Counted from the stretch's first letter, positions 42,801-51,220 are shown. The stretch is 64,000 bases of DNA from Saprospira grandis (GCF_027594745.1 NZ_CP110854.1:2088501-2152500), one strand, 5' to 3'. The notes: generated from the letters alone by a model not told the origin. A program made the numbers and translations.

Positions 42801-43559
42801 TTACTTTTGTTGGCGCATGATTTCGTAGAGCGTAATGCCCGTGGCCACCGAGACATTAAAAGAGTCGGTTTGGCCGCGCATAGGCAAAAGGAAATGCTCA
42901 TCAACCTTTTCGAGCAAAACGCGATTGACGCCCTTATGCTCATCGCCCATAATGAGGGCTAGGGGGAGATTGAGTTCTAAATCATAGAGCATTTTTTTGC
43001 CCTCTAGGTCGGCGGCAATCAGTTGAAGGCCATTCATCTGTAGGTATTCAGCCGTTTGGATCAGGCTATTTACTCGGCAGACGGGCAAATGATTGAGTGC
43101 GCCAGCAGAGCTCTTCATGGCCGAATCGTTAATTTGGGCCGAGCCTTTTTTGGGAATAATCAGGGCATCGGCTCCGGCGGCTTCTGCAGAGCGGGCGATA
43201 GCGCCAATATTGCGGACATCTGTCACGCCATCTAGCAAAACAAAAAGCGGGTGTTTGCCTTTTTCATAGGCCAATAAGAGCAAATCTTCTACCTGATAAT
43301 AGGGGATAGGAGAGAGCAGGGCCACCACCCCTTGGTGGTTTTTGCGTGTATAATTATTGAGGCGTTCTTTGGGGACCGTTTGCAGGGGGACGTCTAGTTC
43401 CTTACAAGCCTTGCGCAAATCCTTTTCGAAAGGGCCACGGACATTAGCGGCCAGGATAATTTTTTCAAAATTGCGTTTAGCTTCAAGGGCGTCCATTACA
43501 GGATGACGGCCGAAAATCATTTCTTGATCGGGCGTCTTTTTTGGTCTGCGGTGCTGCAT
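42801..43559 (-). CDS. rlmB: 23S rRNA 2'-O-ribose methyltransferase (TrmH/RlmB family)
   Basis: 252 residues. An N-terminal substrate-binding domain (MIFGRHPVMDALEAKRNFEKIILAAN) is followed by a SPOUT methyltransferase domain: LFVLLDGVTDVRNIGAIARSAEAAGADALII (motif 1), LALIMGDEHKGVNRVLLEKVD (motif 2, SAM) and LLPMRGQTDSFNVSVATGITLYEI (motif 3). This set is the standard RlmB layout, methylating G2251 in the ribosomal P loop; the generic TrmH-family name would be safer if the target matters. Lies 14 bases downstream of gldD, so it is the last gene of the gldE-gldD-rlmB message. Confidence 0.9.
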   Translation of the reverse strand: MQHRRPKKTPDQEMIFGRHPVMDALEAKRNFEKIILAANVRGPFEKDLRKACKELDVPLQTVPKERLNNYTRKNHQGVVALLSPIPYYQVEDLLLLAYEKGKHPLFVLLDGVTDVRNIGAIARSAEAAGADALIIPKKGSAQINDSAMKSSAGALNHLPVCRVNSLIQTAEYLQMNGLQLIAADLEGKKMLYDLELNLPLALIMGDEHKGVNRVLLEKVDEHFLLPMRGQTDSFNVSVATGITLYEIMRQQK

Positions 43560-43573
43560 GAAAAGCGATTAGA

Positions 43574-44191
43574 TTATTGAGAATTGGCCCATTTAAAGCT
43601 ATTGATCATTCCCATAACATCCGTTTTGACAAAGTCAATAACGGGGGCCATAGAGTCAGCTTCTGGGCGGGTATTAAAATAGAGAGAGGCCCGAACAGCA
43701 TGTTGGCTACTATCGGTGAGTAGGAGCTGAAAGGGCGAGGCCACATGGCCTTCAATGTTAAATAAAACGCCATAGACCTTATCTTCTGGGCGGTTGATGA
43801 CATAATCATCGAGGCTAGCGGCCTTGGCAGTATGCTCTTCGGCTAGGCGATAAGCATCGCTATACATTTTATAGAGTTCCTCTTCAATAGGGCCTTTAGA
43901 AAGGTCGGTATAGGTGAAGTGTAGGCGGCCATTTAGGCTTTTAAAATTGAGGTCGAACCAGCAGGGGTGAAGTGCTTGGCGGTTGCCCAAGGTAGTATCT
44001 TGGACAAACTCCATATAGTCGGGATAATCAAAATGGAAGGCACAGAAATTTGTATCTAATGCCTGGTAGTTGCGCTCTGGATAAACGACCTTAGGGTAAA
44101 TGCGTTTTTTGGGAATATACACCTCTTCTTCTTGGCAAGAAAGCAAAGAAAGACAGAGACCCAAAAAGAGCCAAAAGAAAGAAGTCTTCAT
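43574..44191 (-). CDS. gldD: Gliding motility lipoprotein GldD
   Basis: 205 residues with a lipoprotein signal (FWLFLGLCLSLLSCQ, lipid Cys about residue 19). Family landmarks: an RIYPKVVYPERNYQALDTNFCAFHFDYPDYMEF start, HPCWFDLNF (the CW pair), GRLHFTYTDL, RLAEEHTAKAASLDD, VYGVLFNIEGHVASPFQLLLTDSSQHAVRASLYFNTRPEADSMAPVIDFV. GldD is essential for gliding and T9SS function in Flavobacterium, with an unknown molecular role. It follows gldE on the same strand by 15 bases, the order conserved in Bacteroidetes. Confidence 0.9.
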   Translation of the reverse strand: MKTSFFWLFLGLCLSLLSCQEEEVYIPKKRIYPKVVYPERNYQALDTNFCAFHFDYPDYMEFVQDTTLGNRQALHPCWFDLNFKSLNGRLHFTYTDLSKGPIEEELYKMYSDAYRLAEEHTAKAASLDDYVINRPEDKVYGVLFNIEGHVASPFQLLLTDSSQHAVRASLYFNTRPEADSMAPVIDFVKTDVMGMINSFKWANSQ

Positions 44192-44206
44192 AAGGAATAG
44201 TCATTT

Positions 44207-45574
44207 TTAGGCCAAAACCTGCTCGCCGGCACTCTCTGCCAAAGTGACCTTAATGGTCTCTATACGGCGTTTTGTTGTGCTAAGGACCTGAAACTTGATC
44301 CCTTGAAAGAGCAGTTGGCTATTTTTCTTGGGCATACTTCCATGAATCATCAAAAGTAGGCCAGCTAGCGTTTCTGCAGAAGAGCGAGCTTCTTCAAAAA
44401 GTTCGGGCTCAATATCCATAATTTTGCAAGCTTCTTGGATAGAAGTCTTGGCCTCAAAAATATAGATATGCTCGCTTATTTTGGTGTAACCTTGCGATTC
44501 GGGCTCATCAAATTCATCATTGATTTCGCCCACAATTTCTTCTAGAACATCCTCTAAGGTAACAATTCCCGAGCTGCCCCCATATTCATCAACCACAATG
44601 GCCATATGCGTCCGACGATGCTGAAACTCATTAAATAAGTCGTCGATTTTTTTGTTCTCTGGGATAAAAAAAGCCGGGCGGATCAAGCTGTGCCAGTCAA
44701 AGCTGTCATCTTTATCAAAGTGCTCAATCAAGTCTTTTGTATGCACAATCCCCAACACCTTATCAAAGGTCTCTTCATAAACGGGAATTCTAGAGTAGTT
44801 GGAGTTTTGCAAAACGGCCAAGAGCTCACTAAAGTTGATGCTGCTATCTACAGCTTCTACATCTACTCGGGCACACATAATGTTTTTGACCGTCGTATTG
44901 CCAAATTTAACAATCCCCTTAAGAATGTCAATGTCTTGCTCGGCATATTTGGTATCGCCTACGGTAAGCTCAATGGCTTGTTCAATGTCTTTATCGGTCA
45001 CGACATTCATGCCCGAATGCTTGGCCAAACGGCGCTCAATAATGCGGGTGGCATTAACCAAGACCCAACTTAGTGGCCAAAATAAACGACGCAAAATGAG
45101 TAGGGGCTGAGCCATCAGTTTGCTTAGCCGCATGTTGTTGCTGGTCGCATAAACCTTGGGCGCTACCTCTCCAAATAAAACCAATAAAAAGGTAACAAGC
45201 ACCACGGTTACCAAAAAAGATAACCAAGCTGGGGTGCTTTCTGGAAGCAACTGCGCAAAAAGAAAATTGGAAGTGAGAATGATGCCAATATTGACAAAAT
45301 TATTGCTGATCAGAATTGTAGACAATAAATAATGAGGCTTCTCCAAAAGACGTAGAATACGTCCTCTTGGTCCACCCTTATCTACCGCCTGCTTCTGCAA
45401 TTCTTCAATATCATTATGCGTAATAGAAAAAAAAGCGACTTCCGAGCCAGATAGCAAGGCCGAACAGGCTAAAAGAAGAATAATGCTGCCGAGAGAAATC
45501 CATGTGGCGGGCCCCAAATCAGTTAAAAATAAAAAGCTGAGGCCCAGTTCGGATGGAATAAGGTCTGTGTCCAA
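44207..45574 (-). CDS. gldE: Gliding motility protein GldE (CNNM/CorC-type)
   Basis: An inner-membrane protein of the CNNM/CorC family. In order: three to four transmembrane helices in the CNNM domain (ISLGSIILLLACSALLSGSEVAFFSIT, SNNFVNIGIILTSNFLFAQLL, FLVTVVLVTFLLVLFGEVAPKVYATSNN), a CBS pair (CARVDVEAVDSSINFSELLAVLQNSNYSRIPVYEE, LIRPAFFIPENKKIDDLFNEFQHRRTHMAIVVDEYGG) and a CorC-associated C-terminal domain. It shares its operon with gldD and its role is membrane support of gliding and secretion. No ATG lies near the start. TTG 45574 gives MDTDLIPSELG, similar to other GldE starts; TTG 45631 is the other option and adds 19 residues without a motif. Confidence 0.88.
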   Translation of the reverse strand: MDTDLIPSELGLSFLFLTDLGPATWISLGSIILLLACSALLSGSEVAFFSITHNDIEELQKQAVDKGGPRGRILRLLEKPHYLLSTILISNNFVNIGIILTSNFLFAQLLPESTPAWLSFLVTVVLVTFLLVLFGEVAPKVYATSNNMRLSKLMAQPLLILRRLFWPLSWVLVNATRIIERRLAKHSGMNVVTDKDIEQAIELTVGDTKYAEQDIDILKGIVKFGNTTVKNIMCARVDVEAVDSSINFSELLAVLQNSNYSRIPVYEETFDKVLGIVHTKDLIEHFDKDDSFDWHSLIRPAFFIPENKKIDDLFNEFQHRRTHMAIVVDEYGGSSGIVTLEDVLEEIVGEINDEFDEPESQGYTKISEHIYIFEAKTSIQEACKIMDIEPELFEEARSSAETLAGLLLMIHGSMPKKNSQLLFQGIKFQVLSTTKRRIETIKVTLAESAGEQVLA

Positions 45575-45759
45575 AATAATACGCTTAGATGAAGAATATA
45601 AGGGCGCTGCCCCCAAAGAGCAACTACTCAAAATCCTCTTTTAGAATGCTATTCTACTAGAGGCTTTAGCCAATATACTAAGTAGTTAGCTAATATAGAA
45701 CTATCTGCTATTTATTTCAAGAGCAGATAAGTAAATGAAGGCCAAGAAGAAAAAAAAGC

Positions 45760-45798
45760 CCCAAAAACAAAAGACCAATAACCATCAGGCTATTGGTC
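45760..45798 (-). terminator. Terminator of ssb (minus)
   Basis: Arms GACCAATA and TATTGGTC (45773-45798) extended by CC/GG; on the minus strand it is followed by TTTTGTTTTTGGGGC. It lies 27 bases past the ssb stop and separates ssb from gldE. The gap 45575-45759 must hold the gldE promoter, but no exact match was found. Confidence 0.8.
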
Positions 45799-45824
45799 CT
45801 TTCTGCTAAAAGAAAAAGTCTATG

Positions 45825-46307
45825 CTAGAAGGGAAGATCATCTGCATCTCCTTCACTGTCATAGCTTTCTTGTTGCGTATTGTTGTTGGTCGTTGAGCCG
45901 CTAGCTGTGGGCTGCTGCTTTTCTCCACCCATATTCATGGGCTCTTCTGGTGGGGGCATCTGACGGCCCGAGTTGCCGCTGCCTTCTCGCTTATCCAAGG
46001 AGCGGAAAAGATTGGCCGCCACTTCCGTCATATAACGGGTGTTGCCATTCTCATCCTCCCAGCTACGGTGGGTGAGTTTCCCCTCAATATATACCATGCT
46101 GCCCTTTTTAAGCTGCTGAGCCGCTCGCTCGGCCGCCTGGCGCCAAATAATGACATTGTGCCATTCCGTTTTGGTCTGCCACTCGCCATTTACTTGGTAG
46201 TTCTCATTTGTTGCTACACTGAAACGAACATAGGCCGTTCCATTGGGTAGGGTTTTCATTTCTGGGTCTTTCCCCAGATTTCCAATTAAGGTCACTTTGT
46301 TGATCAT
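45825..46307 (-). CDS. ssb: Single-stranded DNA-binding protein
   Basis: 160 residues. An OB fold (about 3-105: NKVTLIGNLGKDPEMKTLPNGTAYVRFSVATNENYQVNGEWQTKTEWHNVIIWRQAAERAAQQLKKGSMVYIEGKLTHRSWEDENGNTRYMTEVAAN) binds ssDNA as a tetramer. A Gly/Gln/Asn-rich linker and the acidic tail SEGDADDLPF, which binds repair and replication partners, follow. It has its own promoter upstream and terminator downstream. Its place between mutY and gldE is conserved in this phylum. Confidence 0.95.
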   Translation of the reverse strand: MINKVTLIGNLGKDPEMKTLPNGTAYVRFSVATNENYQVNGEWQTKTEWHNVIIWRQAAERAAQQLKKGSMVYIEGKLTHRSWEDENGNTRYMTEVAANLFRSLDKREGSGNSGRQMPPPEEPMNMGGEKQQPTASGSTTNNNTQQESYDSEGDADDLPF

Positions 46308-46339
46308 AGTCTATAAATATTTAGTATATCTAAGTTTTA

Positions 46340-46370
46340 CAAATGTAGGCCTAATATTTTGGATTCGCAA
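46340..46370 (-). promoter_or_regulatory. Bacteroidetes-type promoter of ssb
   Basis: On the minus strand: TTG at 46370-46368, a 20-base spacer and TACATTTG at 46347-46340, an exact TAnnTTTG. It lies in the mutY-ssb gap. Confidence 0.65.
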
Positions 46371-46388
46371 CTGTTATTAAAGTTTTTA

Positions 46389-47456
46389 TTAAAAAAAGGC
46401 CAATTGTTTTTTCTCCCAATATTGGGCAATGAGCCGAGGCAGGGGGTAGTTGGGCCAGTTTTGGGCATCTACTAGCTCCCAATCTGCCGCTAGGGCCTGA
46501 GGCAAAGGCTGTTTGGGCCAAAGAAAACGAGCAATAATTTTCTGATGAGAGAGCTGTTGTTGTTCTTGGCCAGAAATTAAGGCCCAGTCTTGCTCTTCTA
46601 GCTCCCAATGCGCCCAAAGTGATTTTAGTTCGCTGGTTTTTAGGGGTTTGTCGAGCTCTATCATCGGGAATTCATATAAGCCCTGCCAAATGTCTTTTTC
46701 TTGCCGCTTCCTGAGGTAGTAGGCCCCGCTAGGGCTTGACCAAATGAAGTAGTAAAAATAACGCTTTTTGATCTTTAGTTTTTTGCCTTTTTTGGGCAGC
46801 TCTAGCTGCTGTTTGTTGGCTTTGGCTTGGCAGTTTTTGGCCAAGGGACAGTCTCCGCAACTAGGGTTTTTGGGCCGACAATGCAGGGCCCCAAAATCCA
46901 TCATGGCTTGGTTGTAATTGGCCGGATCATCTTCCCACAAAAGGGCCTGCGCCTTGGCCTTAAACCACTTTTTGCCCGCACTGCTGTCTATGGGCAATGC
47001 TTGCCCAAAATACCGACTCAATACCCGATATACATTGCCATCCACTACGGCATAGGGCAGGTCGTAGGCAAAAGAGGCTATGGCCGCCGCCGTGTATTCG
47101 CCCACGCCTTTTAGGTCCAAAATAGCCTTGTAGTTGTCTGGAAAAATACCGGCATATTCTGCCACTATTCGCTTTGCCGTCGCCTGAAGGTTTCTGGCCC
47201 GAGCATAATAACCCAAGCCCTGCCAAAGTTTCATCAGCTTTTGCTCTTCAGTCTCCGCCAGTTCTTTTATGCTCGGATAGGCCGCTATGAATCGCTCATA
47301 ATAAGGTAAACCCTGCTCCAAACGAGTTTGCTGCATGATGATTTCCGCCAACCAGATTTTATAGGGATCTTGGCCCTCTTTCCAAGGCAAATAACGCCCC
47401 TCCCGCTGCTCAAACCATTGCCTCAGCTGCTTTGAAAAGTAAAGGTCTATATCCAT
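46389..47456 (-). CDS. mutY: A/G-specific adenine glycosylase
   Basis: Removes A mispaired with 8-oxoG in DNA. About 355 residues. Motifs: the start MDIDLYFSKQLRQWFEQREGRYLPW, the family IWLAEIIMQQTRLEQGLPYYERF, the helix-hairpin-helix DLKGVGEYTAAAIASFAYDLPYAVVDGNVYRVLSRYF (catalytic Asp in VVDGN), the 4Fe-4S ligands C-x6-C-x2-C-x5-C in CRPKNPSCGDCPLAKNC, and a NUDT-like C-terminal domain with IWQGLYEFPMIE. The frame stays open to 47594, but the added N-terminal residues (RRSRRPRPSG...) are a read-through of a dispersed repeat, so ATG 47456 is chosen. A TACCTTTG -7-like element lies at 47474-47481 with no -33 TTG, because a repeat copy begins there. Confidence 0.92.
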   Translation of the reverse strand: MDIDLYFSKQLRQWFEQREGRYLPWKEGQDPYKIWLAEIIMQQTRLEQGLPYYERFIAAYPSIKELAETEEQKLMKLWQGLGYYARARNLQATAKRIVAEYAGIFPDNYKAILDLKGVGEYTAAAIASFAYDLPYAVVDGNVYRVLSRYFGQALPIDSSAGKKWFKAKAQALLWEDDPANYNQAMMDFGALHCRPKNPSCGDCPLAKNCQAKANKQQLELPKKGKKLKIKKRYFYYFIWSSPSGAYYLRKRQEKDIWQGLYEFPMIELDKPLKTSELKSLWAHWELEEQDWALISGQEQQQLSHQKIIARFLWPKQPLPQALAADWELVDAQNWPNYPLPRLIAQYWEKKQLAFF

Positions 47457-47473
47457 GTTGTTTTCCTTTTTTT

Positions 47474-47481
47474 CAAAGGTA
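47474..47481 (-). promoter_or_regulatory. Possible -7 element of mutY
   Basis: TACCTTTG on the minus strand, an exact TAnnTTTG, 18 bases before ATG 47456. No TTG lies 19-21 bases further up, where the dispersed repeat starts at 47493; the repeat may have replaced the upstream element. Confidence 0.35.
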
Positions 47482-47492
47482 CAATTTTTTTT

Positions 47493-47612
47493 GGGGGCCT
47501 CCGCTGCGGCTTCGCCTTGCGGCGCTACGTTTCGCAGCTCGCAAGTCTGCTCGGCCCTGCGGCCTGAGGGCCTTGGTCTGCGGCTGCGCCGCACTGCTGC
47601 ACATCGCTAGGC
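47493..47612 (+). repeat. Dispersed repeat copy 14
   Basis: Forward copy from GGGGGCCTCCGCTGCGG to CATCGCTAGGCC, containing CTCGCAAGTCTGCTCGGCCC and hairpins GGCCTGAGGGCC and GCGGCTGCGCCGC. It sits directly upstream of mutY and supplies the false N-terminal extension of its frame. Confidence 0.85.
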
Positions 47613-47737
47613 CGCTCAACAGTTATGTTTTAGCTGGGCTTCCCGCTTCGGCCCCTTAAAAAGGTCCAATTGTTACTAATAAGTTAAAGTACGGACTTAA
47701 TGAACTTGTTTCTAAAGGCTAATGAGCTAGCTTTTTG

Positions 47738-47884
47738 TTAGCTCGAGCTAGGACTTGAGTAGCTCAACCTAAGGTTTTATTAGCTCGAGCTAGGACTTGA
47801 GTAGCTCGACCTAGGGTTTTGTTAGCTCGAGCTAGGACTTGAGTAGCTCGAGCTAGGACTTAAGTAGCTCAACCTAAGGTTTTG
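47738..47884. repeat. 42-bp tandem repeat of AGCTCGAGCT palindromes
   Basis: Copies start at 47738, 47780 and 47822, exactly 42 bases apart. Each has two half-units: TTAGCTCGAGCTAGGACTTG and AGTAGCTCAACCTAAGGTTT (with variants). The half-units contain palindromes (TAGCTCGAGCTA). The last copy is longer, with a duplicated half. No gene lies in the array; it sits between the mutY start and the end of the next gene. Confidence 0.85.
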
Positions 47885-47950
47885 CTTGCTTTCTAGGCCT
47901 TATGGGCCGATGGTTTAACCTTGGGCTCATTGTTTTCTCTACGGTTTTAC

Positions 47951-48099
47951 AGGGCCGAAGGCCCGCAGGCTGAGGGATGGATAGCAGGGCGGCGAAGCCG
48001 CAGACCCAGCAAAATGAGCGCAGCGAAATTTTGCGCAGGGCCGAGCAGACCTGCGAGCTGCGACACAGCCCGACCCGGCCAAAGGCCGGGGCAGCCCCA
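47951..48099 (-). repeat. Dispersed repeat copy 15 (reverse)
   Basis: Reverse copy from about AGGGCCGAAGGCCCGCAGGC (47951) to GGGGCAGCCCC. Variable hairpins: GCGGCGAAGCCGC, CAAAATGAGCGCAGCGAAATTTTG and GGCCAAAGGCC. It ends six bases from the stop of the next gene. Confidence 0.85.
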
Positions 48100-48104
48100 A
48101 ATCA

Positions 48105-49583
48105 TTATAATTTTACTACAGGAAGAAGTTGGTAAACTCCATTTTCCCCCTCAATCAATAGGCGATATTGCCCCGCAGGCCAGGGACTCAAATCATATTC
48201 TAGCCTTTGATTTTGGCTGAACTCTAGCTTGTTTTGCTCTAGCAATTGGCCCAAATTATTGTAGAGTTTGAGCGTATAGCGGCCAGCAGGCCATGCCGCC
48301 TGAATAGAGATATTTGCAGGGCTAGGGTTGGGCCAGCACTGAATGTTGCCCCAGACTAGCTCCGCTTTTTGTTGGACCAAAATAGGCGAGTAATACCATT
48401 GGCCATTTCTGCTTTGCCAAGCCAAACGGAAGTAGCGCTCTCCTTGAACATTGGGCGAAAATTGCTGGGGGAAATCTGGAGCAGCCCATTGGGCCAAGGG
48501 GCTAAAATCTATCCCATTAGGACTAATTTCTAGTTGTAAATTAGCCATCTCATCTAAACTAGAAAAAGCCCAGACAAGCTGCTGCTCCTCCCAGCGGAAA
48601 AAGCGAAGTTGATCTTCAGAAAGGAGGGTCTCTTCTAGGGTGTAGCTGGGTTCTAGCTCAATAAACTGCCCCACCGCCATATAATCAAAAAAGTAATCTC
48701 GACCACCACGAAGGGCAATGCGGTCCACGCCACAATAGGTATTATCAATGCGGTCTTCTAGGCCAATACTGACCTTATCATCATTAAAAAGCTCGGCTTG
48801 AATACGGCCAGTGCTACAATCTCTACGGATTTCTGTGCGGTACCAAAGCCCTCTAGGTTGGTTTAGTGTGGGACCAGTGGCATTGGAGGCCGTTCCTGCA
48901 TTTCTGCGTTCAATACCAAACTCAGAAGAGCCCGTTACATCGGCATTTCGGCGGAGGCTATAGCCATTGAAGCTCGCATTTTCTAGGCCGTAGCGGTTCC
49001 AGGTACAGTCTGGGAAGCTACCAATACGTATTTCTCGGCTAATCAGGCGATAATTATTGATGTTGCTGCCAATAGCCTTCCAGCCGCCTTGAGGGTCGCA
49101 GGCGCCAGTTTTTCGGAGGACGATATTGGGGGCAAAAGTTGTTGCATCCTGCTGGATCTGCCCGCCCGAAATGCTGTTCCAGCCCGAAAAGCTGCTAAAG
49201 TCATCAAAGAAAATAAAGGTGGCTGGCCCATTACTCGCCGAGCTAGCGCTAGGGTTATCGTAGTAGGCATAAATATCGGTGCTGCCATTGGCGGCTAAGT
49301 TGGGCAACTCTAGCCAGACCACCGCGCCAGAGGCATTCTGAAAAGTTTCTATCCAAAAATCAATAAGCGTAGTCCCATTTTGAGTAGTAAAACGAAGGTC
49401 GTTAAACTGTGGATCCATGCCCGTTTGATAGAGCAGGTCGATACGGATTTGGTAGTTGTTAAGAGTATTGCCTGAGTTTTCTTGGATAGCAATGCGCTGC
49501 CGCTGGTTCCAGCCTGTTAGCCATTGGGCCGATAAAGACGAACTAAATAGGAGAAGGAGAATAGTGAAATGAATAAATCGCAT
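48105..49583 (-). CDS. Secreted DUF2341 protein with T9SS sorting tail
   Basis: 492 residues. Signal peptide (MRFIHFTILLLLFSSSLSAQ), then a DUF2341-type domain (WNQRQRIAIQENSGNTLNNYQIRIDL; LTIDFWIETFQNASGAVVWLELP; TDIYAYYDNPSA), a concanavalin-like region (FSSFSGWNSISGG...AFNGYSLRRN), and a C-terminal type A sorting domain (WPNPSPANISIQAAWPAGRYTLKLYNNLGQLLEQ ... GQYRLLIEGENGVYQLL) that marks it for the T9SS. It is probably a surface or secreted binding protein; the ligand is unknown. A TAGCTTTG at 49634-49627 (minus) may be its -7 element, without a clear -33 TTG. Confidence 0.85.
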   Translation of the reverse strand: MRFIHFTILLLLFSSSLSAQWLTGWNQRQRIAIQENSGNTLNNYQIRIDLLYQTGMDPQFNDLRFTTQNGTTLIDFWIETFQNASGAVVWLELPNLAANGSTDIYAYYDNPSASSASNGPATFIFFDDFSSFSGWNSISGGQIQQDATTFAPNIVLRKTGACDPQGGWKAIGSNINNYRLISREIRIGSFPDCTWNRYGLENASFNGYSLRRNADVTGSSEFGIERRNAGTASNATGPTLNQPRGLWYRTEIRRDCSTGRIQAELFNDDKVSIGLEDRIDNTYCGVDRIALRGGRDYFFDYMAVGQFIELEPSYTLEETLLSEDQLRFFRWEEQQLVWAFSSLDEMANLQLEISPNGIDFSPLAQWAAPDFPQQFSPNVQGERYFRLAWQSRNGQWYYSPILVQQKAELVWGNIQCWPNPSPANISIQAAWPAGRYTLKLYNNLGQLLEQNKLEFSQNQRLEYDLSPWPAGQYRLLIEGENGVYQLLPVVKL

Positions 49584-49691
49584 ACATTTTAGGTTTGTGA
49601 TAAAGAAAATTGTACTTGTCTTGTCACAAAGCTATAAAAAAGCGACTGTTACAGTTCCTGCTTTTAGTTAAATTAAGATTTAGTTTAAATC

Positions 49692-50696
49692 TTAAAAGTC
49701 CCAAATTACCTCCTCTATTGTTCCTATTGCGGCCTGAATTTTAGCCTGCCATTGCTGCTCATCATGGGGTTGGATACCTGTACCAAAGAGCGAGAGCGCC
49801 CGCAGATTTTTCCAGCCCGCCAAATTTTTAGGCAAGCCATTTAGGGGCGTATCATTGAGGTTGAGGGCTTGTAGTTGGGGGAGCTCGCAAAGAAATTCGG
49901 GCAGTTGGCCAAGGCGATAGAGCCCCACCAAATGTAGGCTATGCAGTTGGGGCAATTGGCCCAAACTGGGCGGCAGTTCTTCTAGAGGGGCCTCTCTGAG
50001 GGCCAGAAAATGAAGGTTTTGGAGTTGGCCAATCTCTTGGGGCAAGAGCTGCAAGCCTGACCCCTGTAAAATGAGGCGCTCCAAATTGCGTAGCTCAAAA
50101 ATGACCATCGGAAAGCAATCGAAGCTATCCAACTGAACAAATAGGCCCTTGAGCGCTTGTAGTTGGGCCAAACTAGCGGGAAGCTTAGAGGCCCGCTGAA
50201 AAGAAATAGATAGCTCTTCTAGTTGGTTCAGCCGCTCTATGCGCTCGGGCAAGCGGATGAGGAGGTTGTCTTCTAAATGAAGAGCCTTGATTTGTTTGAG
50301 CGACCAAAAATGCTCGGGCAGTTGGACCAATTGATTGTGGGCCAAGTTAAAGGTTTCAGCTTGCTGAAAATGCAGCAAAAAGAGCGGGAATTTCCGCAGT
50401 TTATTGCGGCTAATATCTACCGATTTGGCCAAAGGGGCCAGGGCCACTAAGCAATCGGGCAGCTCAAAAAGGCCCAAACCCGATAATTGCAGGCCCTTTT
50501 CTCGAATCTGATCAAAGAGCTTGGGAAAACTATAGAGGGCCCGATATTGCTCTTCATAAAAGGCAAGGCAATCTTGCAGTTGCTGAAAACGGGGCCGAAG
50601 GTCTTTGCCTTCTCCCTTGGCTAGCAAAAGGGCCAATTCCATGTTTTCGGCCTGCCCCGAATACAAGAGGGCTTCTATGTTTTCCCAATCACTCAT
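49692..50696 (-). CDS. Leucine-rich-repeat protein
   Basis: 334 residues, cytoplasmic by the lack of signal. After a helical N-terminal region (about 1-60) come about nine 22-24-residue LRRs of the LxxLPxxLxxLxxLxxLxLxxN type, such as LEELSISFQRASKLPASLAQLQ and LHFLALREAPLEELPPSLGQLP. LRRs bind proteins; partner unknown. The gene follows the lipoprotein gene at an 8-base gap, so the two are co-transcribed. Confidence 0.85.
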   Translation of the reverse strand: MSDWENIEALLYSGQAENMELALLLAKGEGKDLRPRFQQLQDCLAFYEEQYRALYSFPKLFDQIREKGLQLSGLGLFELPDCLVALAPLAKSVDISRNKLRKFPLFLLHFQQAETFNLAHNQLVQLPEHFWSLKQIKALHLEDNLLIRLPERIERLNQLEELSISFQRASKLPASLAQLQALKGLFVQLDSFDCFPMVIFELRNLERLILQGSGLQLLPQEIGQLQNLHFLALREAPLEELPPSLGQLPQLHSLHLVGLYRLGQLPEFLCELPQLQALNLNDTPLNGLPKNLAGWKNLRALSLFGTGIQPHDEQQWQAKIQAAIGTIEEVIWDF

Positions 50697-50704
50697 CTCA
50701 TTCT

Positions 50705-51220
50705 CTATTTTTCTGCGCTAGGGCGCTGTTCAATGGCTTTGTACATATCCATAATGGCCTCTTGGCTATATTGGGTAACGGTGCTAGAGGTCATGCGAAA
50801 CTGTTGGTCGCCTTGAATATATAGGTACTCAAAGTTGTAGAATTTGGTGGTATCGCCTTCGTATTGCATACTAAAGACGTAGCCGTTATCATCTTCGCTA
50901 ATGATTTCAAAGCCTTTTTTGCTGGCCTTGGTCTCTTCTTTTTGTTCTTCCTTTAGGGTTTTTACATCTTCGGTTTCGGCCCCTTGACCATAGAGATAGA
51001 CCTGAAACTCTTCTCCTTGCATCGTGATTTCATGGGGCAAAATTCCACCCGTCACTTTATTGATCTTGAGGCCTTCTGGTCCACGCACTTTGAGCATGAC
51101 GCCAAAAGGAGCCAAATCATATTCTTTGGTAAATTTTTCTTCTGGGGCAGTTTCCCCACCACAGGCTGTCAGTACCGCTAGGCCTAAAAAAAGGAGGGCG
51201 GCATAAAGGCTATTTTTCAT
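50705..51220 (-). CDS. Lipoprotein of unknown function
   Basis: 171 residues from ATG 51220 (the frame is open to 51304, but the first 28 residues look unlike a signal sequence). Signal peptide ends in LTACG, a lipobox. The mature part is acidic and mixed: KFTKEYDLAPFGVMLKVRGPEGLKINKVTGGILPHEITMQGEEFQVYLYGQG, a lysine-glutamate-rich helix (TLKEEQKEETKASKKG) and a beta-rich end (NGYVFSMQYEGDTTKFYNFEYLYIQGDQQFRMTSST). No family recognised. A gene of this kind before an LRR gene is not a known set. Confidence 0.65.
   Translation of the reverse strand: MKNSLYAALLFLGLAVLTACGGETAPEEKFTKEYDLAPFGVMLKVRGPEGLKINKVTGGILPHEITMQGEEFQVYLYGQGAETEDVKTLKEEQKEETKASKKGFEIISEDDNGYVFSMQYEGDTTKFYNFEYLYIQGDQQFRMTSSTVTQYSQEAIMDMYKAIEQRPSAEK

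Noticed and set aside
47738..47884. CRISPR array
   Set aside because: The period is exact but the whole unit repeats, with no unique spacers, and no cas gene is near.
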